DNA from: Selenomonadaceae bacterium
GTDB taxonomy: Bacteria > Bacillota > Negativicutes > Selenomonadales > Selenomonadaceae
Assembly: GCA_016280345.1 (NCBI GenBank)
Contig: JAEEGN010000087.1
Span: 1 to 8,174 of the forward strand
DNA: 8,174 bases
Direction of reading: 5' to 3'
The first letter of the stretch is position 1; every line of letters begins with the position of its first letter. Shown here piece after piece: positions 1 through 5,335 of this stretch. The translations under genes were made by a program, and so were the position numbers. The notes beneath the pieces are model-generated. The model was not told the origin of the DNA. It was given only the letters and a program-made list of their open reading frames with translations, and did not search any database.

Positions 1-859
1 CCACCGTCAACGGCTGACGGCCCCGGTTCTTATTGATGTATTCAGAGAAATACCGCCGGTTGGCAAGCCCGGTAAGCTCGTCCGTGTTCGCGGCATGCAG
101 GAGCTCCGCCTCATAGCGACGCAGTTTCGTCACATCGCGCCCGATGCCGACTGTGCCAATGGCAGTACCGGTCTTGTCCCGAAGCGGCGTCTTGAACGTC
201 TGGATTGTCAGAACCCCTTCGGGACTGCTGACCTCCTCCTCCGCCACGCAGGTCACACCCTTCTGTATGACCTCCTCCTCTGCCCGCAGGCTCGCCGCCT
301 CACTCGTCTCGTACTGGTCCGGCGGCAGGCTCCAGACATAGCCGTGGTGCTTGCCGTGAATCTCTTCCTTCGTCTTGCCAACGTGACGACAGAAAGCCTC
401 GTTGACGTTGTAATAGGCGCCCTCCGTGTCCTTGAACCAAATCAGGTCCTGCTCCGTCCCCATCACCGTCTCCAGGCAAAGATTGGCGAACCAGGCGTCC
501 CTGTCCGCCTTGATGCGGGAAATGAGCCGGCGGAAGAAGAAGGAAGCCAGATGTTCCGTCACCGAGAAGGGCCAGATGGTGTCCAAAGCAGCCAGGGCCT
601 CCCCACTAAGGGCCGACGGCTTATCGGTGCAGAGAATCAGGAGCACGCCGGTCGCCGTCCGCTGGCGAAGCGACGACGGATCGAAAGCGTGCTCGTCCGA
701 GAAGATGATTGCCGTGGTGTCTGCCGAAATCATCGGCGGCGGCTCGTCCAATATCTCAAATGTATGCGTGAAATGCTCCAGGGGCGCGGTTCCCTGAAGG
801 GCCTCAATCCAATCCGGGGAAAGGCCCGCCAGAATAAATCGGGATGTCGCCTGATACAT
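1..859 (-). CDS. PAS-domain GGDEF protein (probable diguanylate cyclase), 3' end beyond window
   Basis: The frame is open from the ATG at 859 to the left edge, giving 286 residues without a stop. A perfect AGGAGG (867-872) sits 7 bases upstream and fixes the start. Residues 1-120 resemble a degenerate receiver-like domain: they alternate short hydrophobic strands (VLLILCTD) with helices and end in FFFRRLISRIK. A PAS domain follows at about 125-245, with QDLIWFKDTEGAYYNVNEAF near its start and GTVGIGRDVTKLRR at its exit. NTDELTGLANRRYF at about 258-271 is the classic opening of a GGDEF domain. The GG(D/E)EF active site and any EAL domain lie outside the window, so catalytic activity is unproven. 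Family knowledge: such proteins make cyclic-di-GMP in response to a signal sensed by PAS. No membrane segment is visible, so a cytoplasmic sensor is likely. The family call is firm; the signal is unknown. Confidence 0.93.
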   Translation of the reverse strand, partial: MYQATSRFILAGLSPDWIEALQGTAPLEHFTHTFEILDEPPPMISADTTAIIFSDEHAFDPSSLRQRTATGVLLILCTDKPSALSGEALAALDTIWPFSVTEHLASFFFRRLISRIKADRDAWFANLCLETVMGTEQDLIWFKDTEGAYYNVNEAFCRHVGKTKEEIHGKHHGYVWSLPPDQYETSEAASLRAEEEVIQKGVTCVAEEEVSSPEGVLTIQTFKTPLRDKTGTAIGTVGIGRDVTKLRRYEAELLHAANTDELTGLANRRYFSEYINKNRGRQPLTV

Positions 860-906
860 AAGACTTCCTCCTGCTGTTTCCAGAATCCGAATATATCTGT
901 TTATAT

Positions 907-935
907 ATTATAGTGATTTTGGCGTCATTCGTCCA
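907..935 (-). promoter_or_regulatory. Probable sigma-70 promoter for the PAS-GGDEF gene
   Basis: Read on the minus strand there is a perfect -10 TATAAT (912-907). A 4/6 -35, TGGACG, lies at 935-930, with a 17-base spacer. The -10 lies in a short AT-rich gap (about 860-924) and the -35 overlaps the last codons of the upstream reading frame. The 5' leader to the ATG at 859 would be about 40 bases. No terminator is visible between the upstream stop (925) and this promoter, so read-through is also possible. Confidence 0.6.
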
Positions 936-1647
936 GTCCTTTCTCAATGGGCCGGATTGTCAAAGGGAAAGCACGCACCGGGAACACCCCATTTCCCCGT
1001 CCCCCGATACCGCCAGCCGCCGCCATGAAGTTCCCGGCATCCTGCGCGTCCCTGAACAATACTACCGGCTTGCCGTTGTTGCCCCGGTAAGTCCCTTTGT
1101 GCTTCTCCGCCAGGTTCTTGCGCTCGTCACCAGAAAGGGCAGTCTCTCCGTCGGCTTTCCATACCACCTTTTCAGCGATTGTCCGGTGTCCATCCGGTGA
1201 AGCGGGAAAGTACCGTTGCATTTTTCGCCTGTCACGTTTTCCTGCGCCGCTGCTTCCCCACCAAAGACAACGATAGCGCCCATGCCATACGGCGAAGGTA
1301 TCCTGATTCCATGCCCATCCCAAACAAGCGTGTCCCTCAAAAAACATCACCGGCACACCCATTTCCTCGCCCAGCCTTGCAGGGAGTTTCTGCGGGATAT
1401 TCAGGCTCTCCGTTCTTTCAATGCGTTTGCTGGTCCTGATAAGGTCCGCCAGCTTGCGGTTGCGGGCGTTAGCAAACAGAGCGCCGTTCTTCCTTACAAG
1501 TACCCCGAACTTGCCACAGTTGGAAACCTTCTTGACTGTGTAGCCGTCACCCGGAACACCTTTCACATAGTCTGCCAACTCGTTCCCATCGAAGCCCTTC
1601 TGATAAACGCACACTTTCTCGCCGTTGATATTCTTGACTGCCCACAT
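925..1647 (-). CDS. Hypothetical protein, 240 residues, function not recognised
   Basis: The frame runs from ATG 1647 (MWAVKNINGEK) to TGA 925-927. It also stays open upstream to 1944, but that stretch includes the transposase fragment in another frame and does not read like protein, so I prefer 1647. No good Shine-Dalgarno precedes this ATG; a GAGGTGG lies 17 bases upstream, which is too far. The product has no signal peptide or membrane helix and is rich in Gly, Lys and Arg. There is a Trp-rich middle (GWAWNQDTFAVWHGRYR) and a Gly-rich C-terminal part. I recognise no domain. Around 1062-1340 another minus-strand frame reads as a more ordinary hydrophobic sequence (GMGAIVVFGGEAAAQ), so internal frameshifts cannot be excluded. 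It may be the 3' remainder of a gene cut by the IS30 fragment. It could be intact, truncated or dead. Confidence 0.45.
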   Translation of the reverse strand: MWAVKNINGEKVCVYQKGFDGNELADYVKGVPGDGYTVKKVSNCGKFGVLVRKNGALFANARNRKLADLIRTSKRIERTESLNIPQKLPARLGEEMGVPVMFFEGHACLGWAWNQDTFAVWHGRYRCLWWGSSGAGKRDRRKMQRYFPASPDGHRTIAEKVVWKADGETALSGDERKNLAEKHKGTYRGNNGKPVVLFRDAQDAGNFMAAAGGIGGRGNGVFPVRAFPLTIRPIEKGLDE

Positions 1648-1669
1648 GGCATGAGGTTCTTCCGCCACC

Positions 1670-1814
1670 TCATAATTCTTATTGCGGTTGATATCATTGT
1701 TCCAGTCACGAGCAGTGATAAGAGCGATCGGACAAAATGGAAACTGCGCCCTTCGTTCATGCCAGCTTCGATGTTTATGCGGTCGCTCAATGTAAGGTGT
1801 TTCCCATCGGACAT
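1670..1814 (-). mobile_element. Decayed 5' fragment of an IS30-family transposase
   Basis: A strong AAAGGAGG (1823-1830) precedes the ATG at 1814 by 8 bases. The first residues, MSDGKHLTLSDRINIEAGMN followed by EGRSF, match the N-terminal helix-turn-helix start typical of IS30 transposases (KHLTLxDRxxIExGLNxGxSF). After that the frame reads FHFVRSL where the family has FREIARSL. It then reads T-G-T-M-I-S-T-A-I-R where the family has P-T-T-I-S-R-E-I-R, as if bases had been lost and substituted. Beyond about 1670 no IS30 similarity is visible, and the frame stops at 1563-1565. The catalytic DDE domain (about 250 further residues) is absent, so this piece cannot transpose. The right boundary is approximate. 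Alternative: a small stand-alone HTH protein of 83 residues; the missing conserved residues argue against it. Confidence 0.7.
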
Positions 1815-1903
1815 GACAGGAACCTCCTTTGTGTTGCCGCTGTCCGGAGAATGTCAGGGATTTTGCAGCAGGAACGCAGGGCGTCTTCAGGTAAATATAA
1901 GGG

Positions 1904-1919
1904 TGCATTTTAATATGCA
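1904..1919. repeat. Imperfect AT-rich palindrome
   Basis: TGCATTTTAATATGCA reads almost the same on both strands: the arms TGCAT/ATGCA are perfect, with two mismatched centre positions. It lies just beyond the terminator-like hairpin and about 90 bases upstream of the transposase-fragment ATG. It could be an operator-like site, part of an IS end, or chance in AT-rich DNA. Confidence 0.3.
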
Positions 1920-1925
1920 AAAGAA

Positions 1926-1953
1926 GCAAAAGGCGACACTCCAAAGTGCCGCC
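1926..1953 (-). terminator. Rho-independent terminator after the Nif11-type peptide gene
   Basis: On the minus strand GGCGGCACT (1953-1945), a 4-base loop TTGG and AGTGTCGCC (1940-1932) form a 9-position stem with one G-T pair. It is followed at once by a T-rich run (TTTTGCTTCTTTT). It lies about 100 bases after the peptide stop codon (2054), and no other minus-strand gene sits between them. The U-tract occurs only on the minus strand, so it acts in that direction. The same inverted repeat could instead be an end sequence of the IS30 relic. Confidence 0.65.
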
Positions 1954-2053
1954 TGTGAATACCCGTGTTTTGAGAAAAGTAAATTCGGTTGGAAAAATGC
2001 AGAATGTAGACCCTATCTTTTCATTTGAGGCATTTATTATTCATTTTTTGAAA

Positions 2054-2269
2054 TTAATCCCTACAGGGGCAAGTGTCAACGCCACAATCGTCCAAACAAT
2101 TCCAACAAGCACCACCAGCAACATTCTTTAGTGCTTTATCATCCAATTCAATATCAAGCATTTCTGCCAAATAGGCTTCCGCTTCTTCTTTTGTGAGTTC
2201 ATAACCACCATTTTTCGCCAACGCAATCAGTTCTTCCGCATTCTTGCATTGCATGGCTTTCTCAATCAT
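2054..2269 (-). CDS. Nif11-type leader peptide, cysteine-rich RiPP precursor
   Basis: This is a 71-residue precursor of a ribosomally made, post-translationally modified peptide. Residues 1-53 form the leader: an acidic, helix-prone stretch (CKNAEELIALAKNGGYELTK) ending in LKNVAGG, the double-glycine cleavage signature of Nif11-like leaders. The core that would be released is ACWNCLDDCGVDTCPCRD (54-71), with Cys at 55, 58, 62, 67 and 69 and Asp at 60, 61, 65 and 71. Family knowledge: such leaders recruit radical-SAM, lanthipeptide-synthetase or cyclodehydratase enzymes, and C39-type peptidases usually cut after GG. None of these enzymes is visible in the window. The ATG overlaps the restored-frame stop of the upstream broken gene (ATGA at 2269-2266), and only a weak AAAGAG precedes it, so translation was probably coupled. 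The gene is AT-rich (about 40% G+C) with A/T-ending codons, unlike the GC-rich neighbours. The leader call is secure; the product class is open. Confidence 0.85.
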   Translation of the reverse strand: MIEKAMQCKNAEELIALAKNGGYELTKEEAEAYLAEMLDIELDDKALKNVAGGACWNCLDDCGVDTCPCRD

Positions 2270-2489
2270 CTCTTTTGTGAGTTTAATTCACTTGTCCGTA
2301 TCCCCATACTTTTGCGTATCTCCACCTTTTGGTCGTTGACCTTTTGCAGAAAGAAGGTATCGCGCCCATTGAAAAGAGCTTCCAGCAAGGGACGCTCTCT
2401 GTTTTCCCGCCTGCGTTTTTCAGACAGTTCTTAATTGCCTTATCGTTCTTGGCCTTTGTCTGCCTGACTGCTTCAAACTTCTCCGCCAT
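2266..2489 (-). pseudogene. Small frameshifted gene upstream of and coupled to the peptide gene
   Basis: From ATG 2489 the frame begins MAEKFEAVRQTKAKNDKAIKN and, as it stands, ends at 2283-2285 with an unconvincing tail (68 residues). A -1 shift somewhere after 2430 gives a much better continuation. It is charged, helix-prone and contains RPLLEALFNGRDTFFLQKVN and IRKSMGIRTSELNSQKR, and it ends at TGA 2266-2268, which overlaps the ATG of the peptide gene. The restored product would be about 73 residues. The shift window contains runs of A and G (GAAAAAC, CGGGAAAAC), common sites of one-base loss or gain. Programmed frameshifting is possible, but the runs are not a standard slippery heptamer in the starting frame. 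The ribosome binding site before 2489 is weak. I do not recognise the family; nothing marks it as a modifying enzyme. A sequencing error would also explain the frame break. Confidence 0.55.
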
Positions 2490-2569
2490 TTTAATTCCAT
2501 TCTAATTCCCCTATCAGCCAACCATAACGCCATCCCGCTATCATAAGGGGCAAAGAATGGCTTTCCGGA

Positions 2570-2598
2570 TTGCCGGGGATAGTGATGTGGTGTATAAT
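2570..2598 (+). promoter_or_regulatory. Probable sigma-70 promoter for the AEC permease and possibly the exporter
   Basis: A perfect -10 TATAAT lies at 2593-2598. A 4/6 -35, TTGCCG, lies at 2570-2575 with a 17-base spacer. Transcription would start near 2605, leaving about 40 bases before the TTG start at 2647. It is the only good plus-strand promoter I see ahead of the permease and exporter genes. Confidence 0.6.
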
Positions 2599-2629
2599 AG
2601 CAGTGTATTTCCGTGATTCAACTTCTGGC

Positions 2630-2635
2630 AAGGAG
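2630..2635 (+). promoter_or_regulatory. Shine-Dalgarno that selects the TTG start at 2647
   Basis: AAGGAG lies 11 bases before TTG 2647. The frame has an in-frame stop at 2614-2616 and no ATG or GTG between that stop and 2647, so TTG is the first usable start. It gives a product that begins directly with the expected first membrane helix of the family. Confidence 0.6.
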
Positions 2636-2646
2636 AACGCTTTCCT

Positions 2647-3591
2647 TTGGATATCCAAACCAAGCTCATCGTCTTCGCGATCGATCTCATCGGCCCGCTG
2701 CTTGTGGGCTACGCCTGCAAATACCAGCACCGGCTCGGCGATTCTTTCTTTAACCGGATGATCCTGAACAACATCCTGGTCGTCTGCCCGGTGGTCTCGT
2801 TCCTGAGCTTCTGGGTATTGCCGCTGACGCGTGAACTCTTGTGGCTGCCGCTGCTTTCCGTGGCGCTGGGCTTCTTTCCCGGGGCTGTTGCTTACGCGGT
2901 CGCCCGGCGAAAATACGATGATTTCCGCGAGCAAGGCGCCTACGTAATGGCGGCGAGTCTGTCGAACCTCGGCACCATCGGCGGCATTTGCGTCTTTCTC
3001 ATATACGGGGAGCCGGGCTATGGCTATCAGCAGATTGCGACCCTGTTCCAGTACGTCCTGATGTTCCTGTTCTGCTATCCTCTGGCACAATCCTATGAGA
3101 CGAAGGCCGAGGGAAAAAGCGGGCGAAAGGTGTCCGTCTGGTCGATGCTGTTTTCCCAAAAGCAGATCGCGGTGCTCGGCATCCTGCTGGGCGGCGTCCT
3201 GCAATACGCCGGCATTCCCCGCCCGGATGTTCTGGACGGAACAGCCCGCGTCTTCATCCATCTGGGGGCATGGACGGGGCTCATTCCGGTTGGTTATTCG
3301 GCCGACTTCACGAAGATACGACGCTACTGGTTGTCGTTGTTTGATCTGGCTCTCATAAAGTTTGTCCTGACGCCGCTTCTCGTTTACGGTCTGACGCTCC
3401 TTCTCATCGAGAGCCCCGGGATGCGGGGAACGCTGCTCATCCTCGCCGCCACTCCCACCGCCATCAACGCGGTTGTGACAGCCCGGCTCTACAATCTCGC
3501 CGTCGATCTGACGGTAGCGGCCTTCCTGGTGACAACCGTCCTTTTCCTTCTGCTGGTGTATCCGACACTGTTTCTTCTGCTTTCACTCTGA
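2647..3591 (+). CDS. Auxin efflux carrier (AEC) family transporter
   Basis: This is a 314-residue, very hydrophobic inner-membrane protein of the usual AEC length (about 300-320). It shows about ten membrane helices in two bundles separated by a charged cytoplasmic loop at about 150-170 (SYETKAEGKSGRKVS). N-terminal half: IVFAIDLIGPLLVGYACKY, then a long helix pair and SLSNLGTIGG (about 103-112), which matches the family's conserved N-G-x-x-G region. C-terminal half: LGILLGGVLQYAGIPRP, then a segment with ATPTAINAVVTARLYN (about 267-282), the family's characteristic APxAxNxxxxAxxY-type motif. Bacterial AEC members include malate/organic-acid permeases such as MleP and MdcF, and uncharacterised YfdV-like carriers; the substrate here cannot be assigned. 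It starts on TTG. It lies 91 bases before the tolC-like gene on the same strand and may be cotranscribed, though a weak hairpin lies between. Confidence 0.88.
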   Translation: MDIQTKLIVFAIDLIGPLLVGYACKYQHRLGDSFFNRMILNNILVVCPVVSFLSFWVLPLTRELLWLPLLSVALGFFPGAVAYAVARRKYDDFREQGAYVMAASLSNLGTIGGICVFLIYGEPGYGYQQIATLFQYVLMFLFCYPLAQSYETKAEGKSGRKVSVWSMLFSQKQIAVLGILLGGVLQYAGIPRPDVLDGTARVFIHLGAWTGLIPVGYSADFTKIRRYWLSLFDLALIKFVLTPLLVYGLTLLLIESPGMRGTLLILAATPTAINAVVTARLYNLAVDLTVAAFLVTTVLFLLLVYPTLFLLLSL

Positions 3592-3618
3592 CGCCTTCGG
3601 GTACTCGCGTTCCGGCGG

Positions 3619-3646
3619 GCCGGGACCTTCCCCGGCAACCGCTTTT
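3619..3646 (+). terminator. Possible weak terminator between the AEC permease and the exporter operon
   Basis: GCCGGG (3619-3624), a 6-base loop and CCCGGC (3631-3636) form a perfect 6-bp GC stem. Only four Ts follow (3643-3646), after a 6-base gap. That is a poor U-tract, so partial termination or simple mRNA structure is as likely as a true terminator. Confidence 0.35.
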
Positions 3647-3665
3647 CATAGCATATCACCCATCG

Positions 3666-3672
3666 AAGGGAG
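3666..3672 (+). promoter_or_regulatory. Shine-Dalgarno that selects ATG 3683 for the TolC-like gene
   Basis: AAGGGAG lies 10 bases before ATG 3683. A GTG at 3674 in the same frame is only 1 base from the site, which is too close to be used. The ATG start also gives a clean signal peptide. Confidence 0.6.
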
Positions 3673-3682
3673 TGTGACCCCC

Positions 3683-5335
3683 ATGAAAATTCGTATGATC
3701 CATAAAGCAGCGGCTCTGGCAGCGGCGGCGCTGTTCTATGCCAGCCCCGTCGGCGCGGCGGAACTTTCCATCGAGGACGCCGTCAATCTGGCGCTAGCGC
3801 AGAATACCTCGCTCCACATCGTGGAAAAGGGTGAGGCTACCGCCCGGGCCGAGCTGAAATCCGCCCGGGGCGCCAACAGTTTCGCTGTTACAGCCAGCGG
3901 CGCTTACACGCACAGCAAGTACAGCAGCGCCGACTTCAACGGCGGCGCCACGACGTCGGTTTCGGCTTCGCTGCCCATTTACTCCGGCGGCAAGAACGAG
4001 GCCCGCATCAAGAGCAGCGAGATTGGCGTGGATTCGGCCCGGCTGGCCACGGCCCGCAGGCGAGAGAACCTGCGGTACGAAGTCATAAAGGCGTATTATA
4101 ACGTCCTCCAGGCCAAGCGCACGGTGGAAATCGATCAGGAATCGGTGGACAAGTACCAGGCCCACCTGACGAACGTCGAGCAGCTTTACCGGGCCGGCAG
4201 CAAGGCGCGACTCGACGTGCTGCGCTCTTCGGTGGAGCTCTCCAACGCCCGCCAGACTCTCATCAAGGCGCAGAACGATTACGAGGTCGAAGTCATCGCC
4301 CTGAAGAACCTGCTGTGCCTCGACCAGCGTGAGCCGCTGACATTGACCGAGGACTTCCACTACGTTCCCTTTTACCCGCCGATGGAGTCCTGCGTAGCTT
4401 ACGCCTTCACGAACCGCAAGGATCTCATCATCGACACCTACACCCTGGAACAGAAGAAGCTCGCGGTGGATATCGCCGCCGCCGGTTATCTGCCACAGGT
4501 AAGCCTGTCGGCCAGCGCCGGCGCTTCCCACGACTTCCGGCCCCGCAAGGAGGACGGCCAAAATTACTCCGCCGCCATCCGCGTGAGCTGGAACATCTTC
4601 GACAGCGGCGTGACTGAGGCCGCCATGGACCAGGCCAAGACCGCCCTCGAGGTCGCCGAGCTGAATCTCCGGAAGGACAAGGAGGACATCGACCAGGCGG
4701 TACGGCAAGCGTACTACAGCATGCGCGAGGCTCAACGGCGCCTTATCTCCACCAAAGCCGCCGTCAGCGAGGCGGAAGAGGACTACTACATCGCCACTGA
4801 GAAATACCGTGCCGGGCAGGGAATCCTGCTCGACATCATGGACGCCCAGCTGGCCCTTTCCACCGCCAAACTGAACTACATCAGCGCCCAGTATGATTAC
4901 GCCCGGCACCAGGCTGCTTTGGAGAACGCCTCGGGGCTTTCCATCGGCGATTCGCATGATCTCATCGACCCCGAAGCCGCCGCGCGCGCGGCCGAGCGTT
5001 GGCAAGGCCGTCAGCGTCCCTCCGGGCCGCCGGTCAGCCGGGACTACCGCCGGGCCACGGCCGTCGTCAACAACGAGGAATACATTGAGGAACCGGAACC
5101 CATTGTGAGCAACGCGGCCATCGAGGCGGCAAACGCTGCCGCTGACGAGAAGGCGGCGGAAAACCGAGGGAGACGGCGGGAAAAAGCCATCGAGCTCGAC
5201 GAGACCCTGCGGGCTGCCGAAGACAACGCCGCCGAAGCAGCCGCCGCCCCGGACGAAGGCGCGCCGCCTTCGGAAACGGCGTCTGGTGACGCTGAGCCCG
5301 GCAGCGCAGTGCAAGGAAATGAGGTGTCAGCATGA
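3683..5335 (+). CDS. tolC: TolC-family outer-membrane efflux protein with a long acidic C-terminal tail
   Basis: This 550-residue protein is the outer-membrane channel of a tripartite exporter; the symbol is family-level. Residues 1-26 are a signal peptide: basic KIRMIHK, Ala-rich core, cut near VGAA/ELS. ELSIEDAVNLALAQN (27-41) is the standard opening of the first outer-membrane-efflux repeat. Each repeat has long amphipathic helices and a short beta part (VSASLPIYSGGKNEARI in the first, IRVSWNIFDSGVTEAAM in the second). This internal duplication is typical of TolC, whose trimer forms a 12-strand barrel and a periplasmic tunnel. The conserved fold ends at about residue 417. Roughly 130 further residues follow, rich in Ala, Glu, Asp, Arg and Pro with no fold signature, an unusual extension that probably stays periplasmic. 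The stop overlaps the next start (ATGA, 5332-5335), indicating translational coupling with the adaptor. The family call is secure. Confidence 0.93.
   Translation: MKIRMIHKAAALAAAALFYASPVGAAELSIEDAVNLALAQNTSLHIVEKGEATARAELKSARGANSFAVTASGAYTHSKYSSADFNGGATTSVSASLPIYSGGKNEARIKSSEIGVDSARLATARRRENLRYEVIKAYYNVLQAKRTVEIDQESVDKYQAHLTNVEQLYRAGSKARLDVLRSSVELSNARQTLIKAQNDYEVEVIALKNLLCLDQREPLTLTEDFHYVPFYPPMESCVAYAFTNRKDLIIDTYTLEQKKLAVDIAAAGYLPQVSLSASAGASHDFRPRKEDGQNYSAAIRVSWNIFDSGVTEAAMDQAKTALEVAELNLRKDKEDIDQAVRQAYYSMREAQRRLISTKAAVSEAEEDYYIATEKYRAGQGILLDIMDAQLALSTAKLNYISAQYDYARHQAALENASGLSIGDSHDLIDPEAAARAAERWQGRQRPSGPPVSRDYRRATAVVNNEEYIEEPEPIVSNAAIEAANAAADEKAAENRGRRREKAIELDETLRAAEDNAAEAAAAPDEGAPPSETASGDAEPGSAVQGNEVSA

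Larger units (their letters stand above)
1815..2053. other. Intergenic stretch between the peptide gene and the IS30 fragment
   Basis: I see no convincing gene here. It holds the Shine-Dalgarno of the transposase fragment (1823-1830), an imperfect palindrome (1904-1919), a terminator-like hairpin (about 1926-1953) and an AT-rich 3' flank of the peptide gene (about 1954-2053). Short open frames on both strands lack ribosome binding sites and protein-like composition. The left end of the IS30 element should lie somewhere in this stretch, but I could not fix it. Confidence 0.5.

Noticed and set aside
95..913. 272-residue plus-strand open frame
   Set aside because: It is antisense to the PAS-GGDEF gene, whose motifs are unmistakable, and its own translation has no recognisable domain or start signal.
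2405..2430. Programmed -1 frameshift site in the small gene
   Set aside because: Neither GAAAAAC nor CGGGAAAAC forms a standard slippery heptamer in the starting frame, and no downstream stimulatory structure was evident, so a mutation or sequencing error is preferred.
2508..2550. Inverted repeat CCCCTAT ... ATAAGGGG in the gap before the AEC promoter
   Set aside because: The arms are about 28 bases apart with a one-base bulge and no T-run, so there is no support for a terminator or riboswitch.
2540..2568. Minus-strand TATGAT as a promoter for the small frameshifted gene
   Set aside because: The matching -35 position reads CCGGAA, which has no useful similarity to the consensus.
2491..3261. 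256-residue minus-strand frame opposite the AEC permease
   Set aside because: It is rich in Gln, Arg and Asp with no motif, and it shadows a well-formed membrane transporter with its own promoter.
3794..5314. 506-residue open frame on the minus strand, antisense to the TolC-like gene
   Set aside because: The composition is what antisense GC-rich DNA gives, there is no ribosome binding site or family motif, and the plus strand carries a clear TolC protein.
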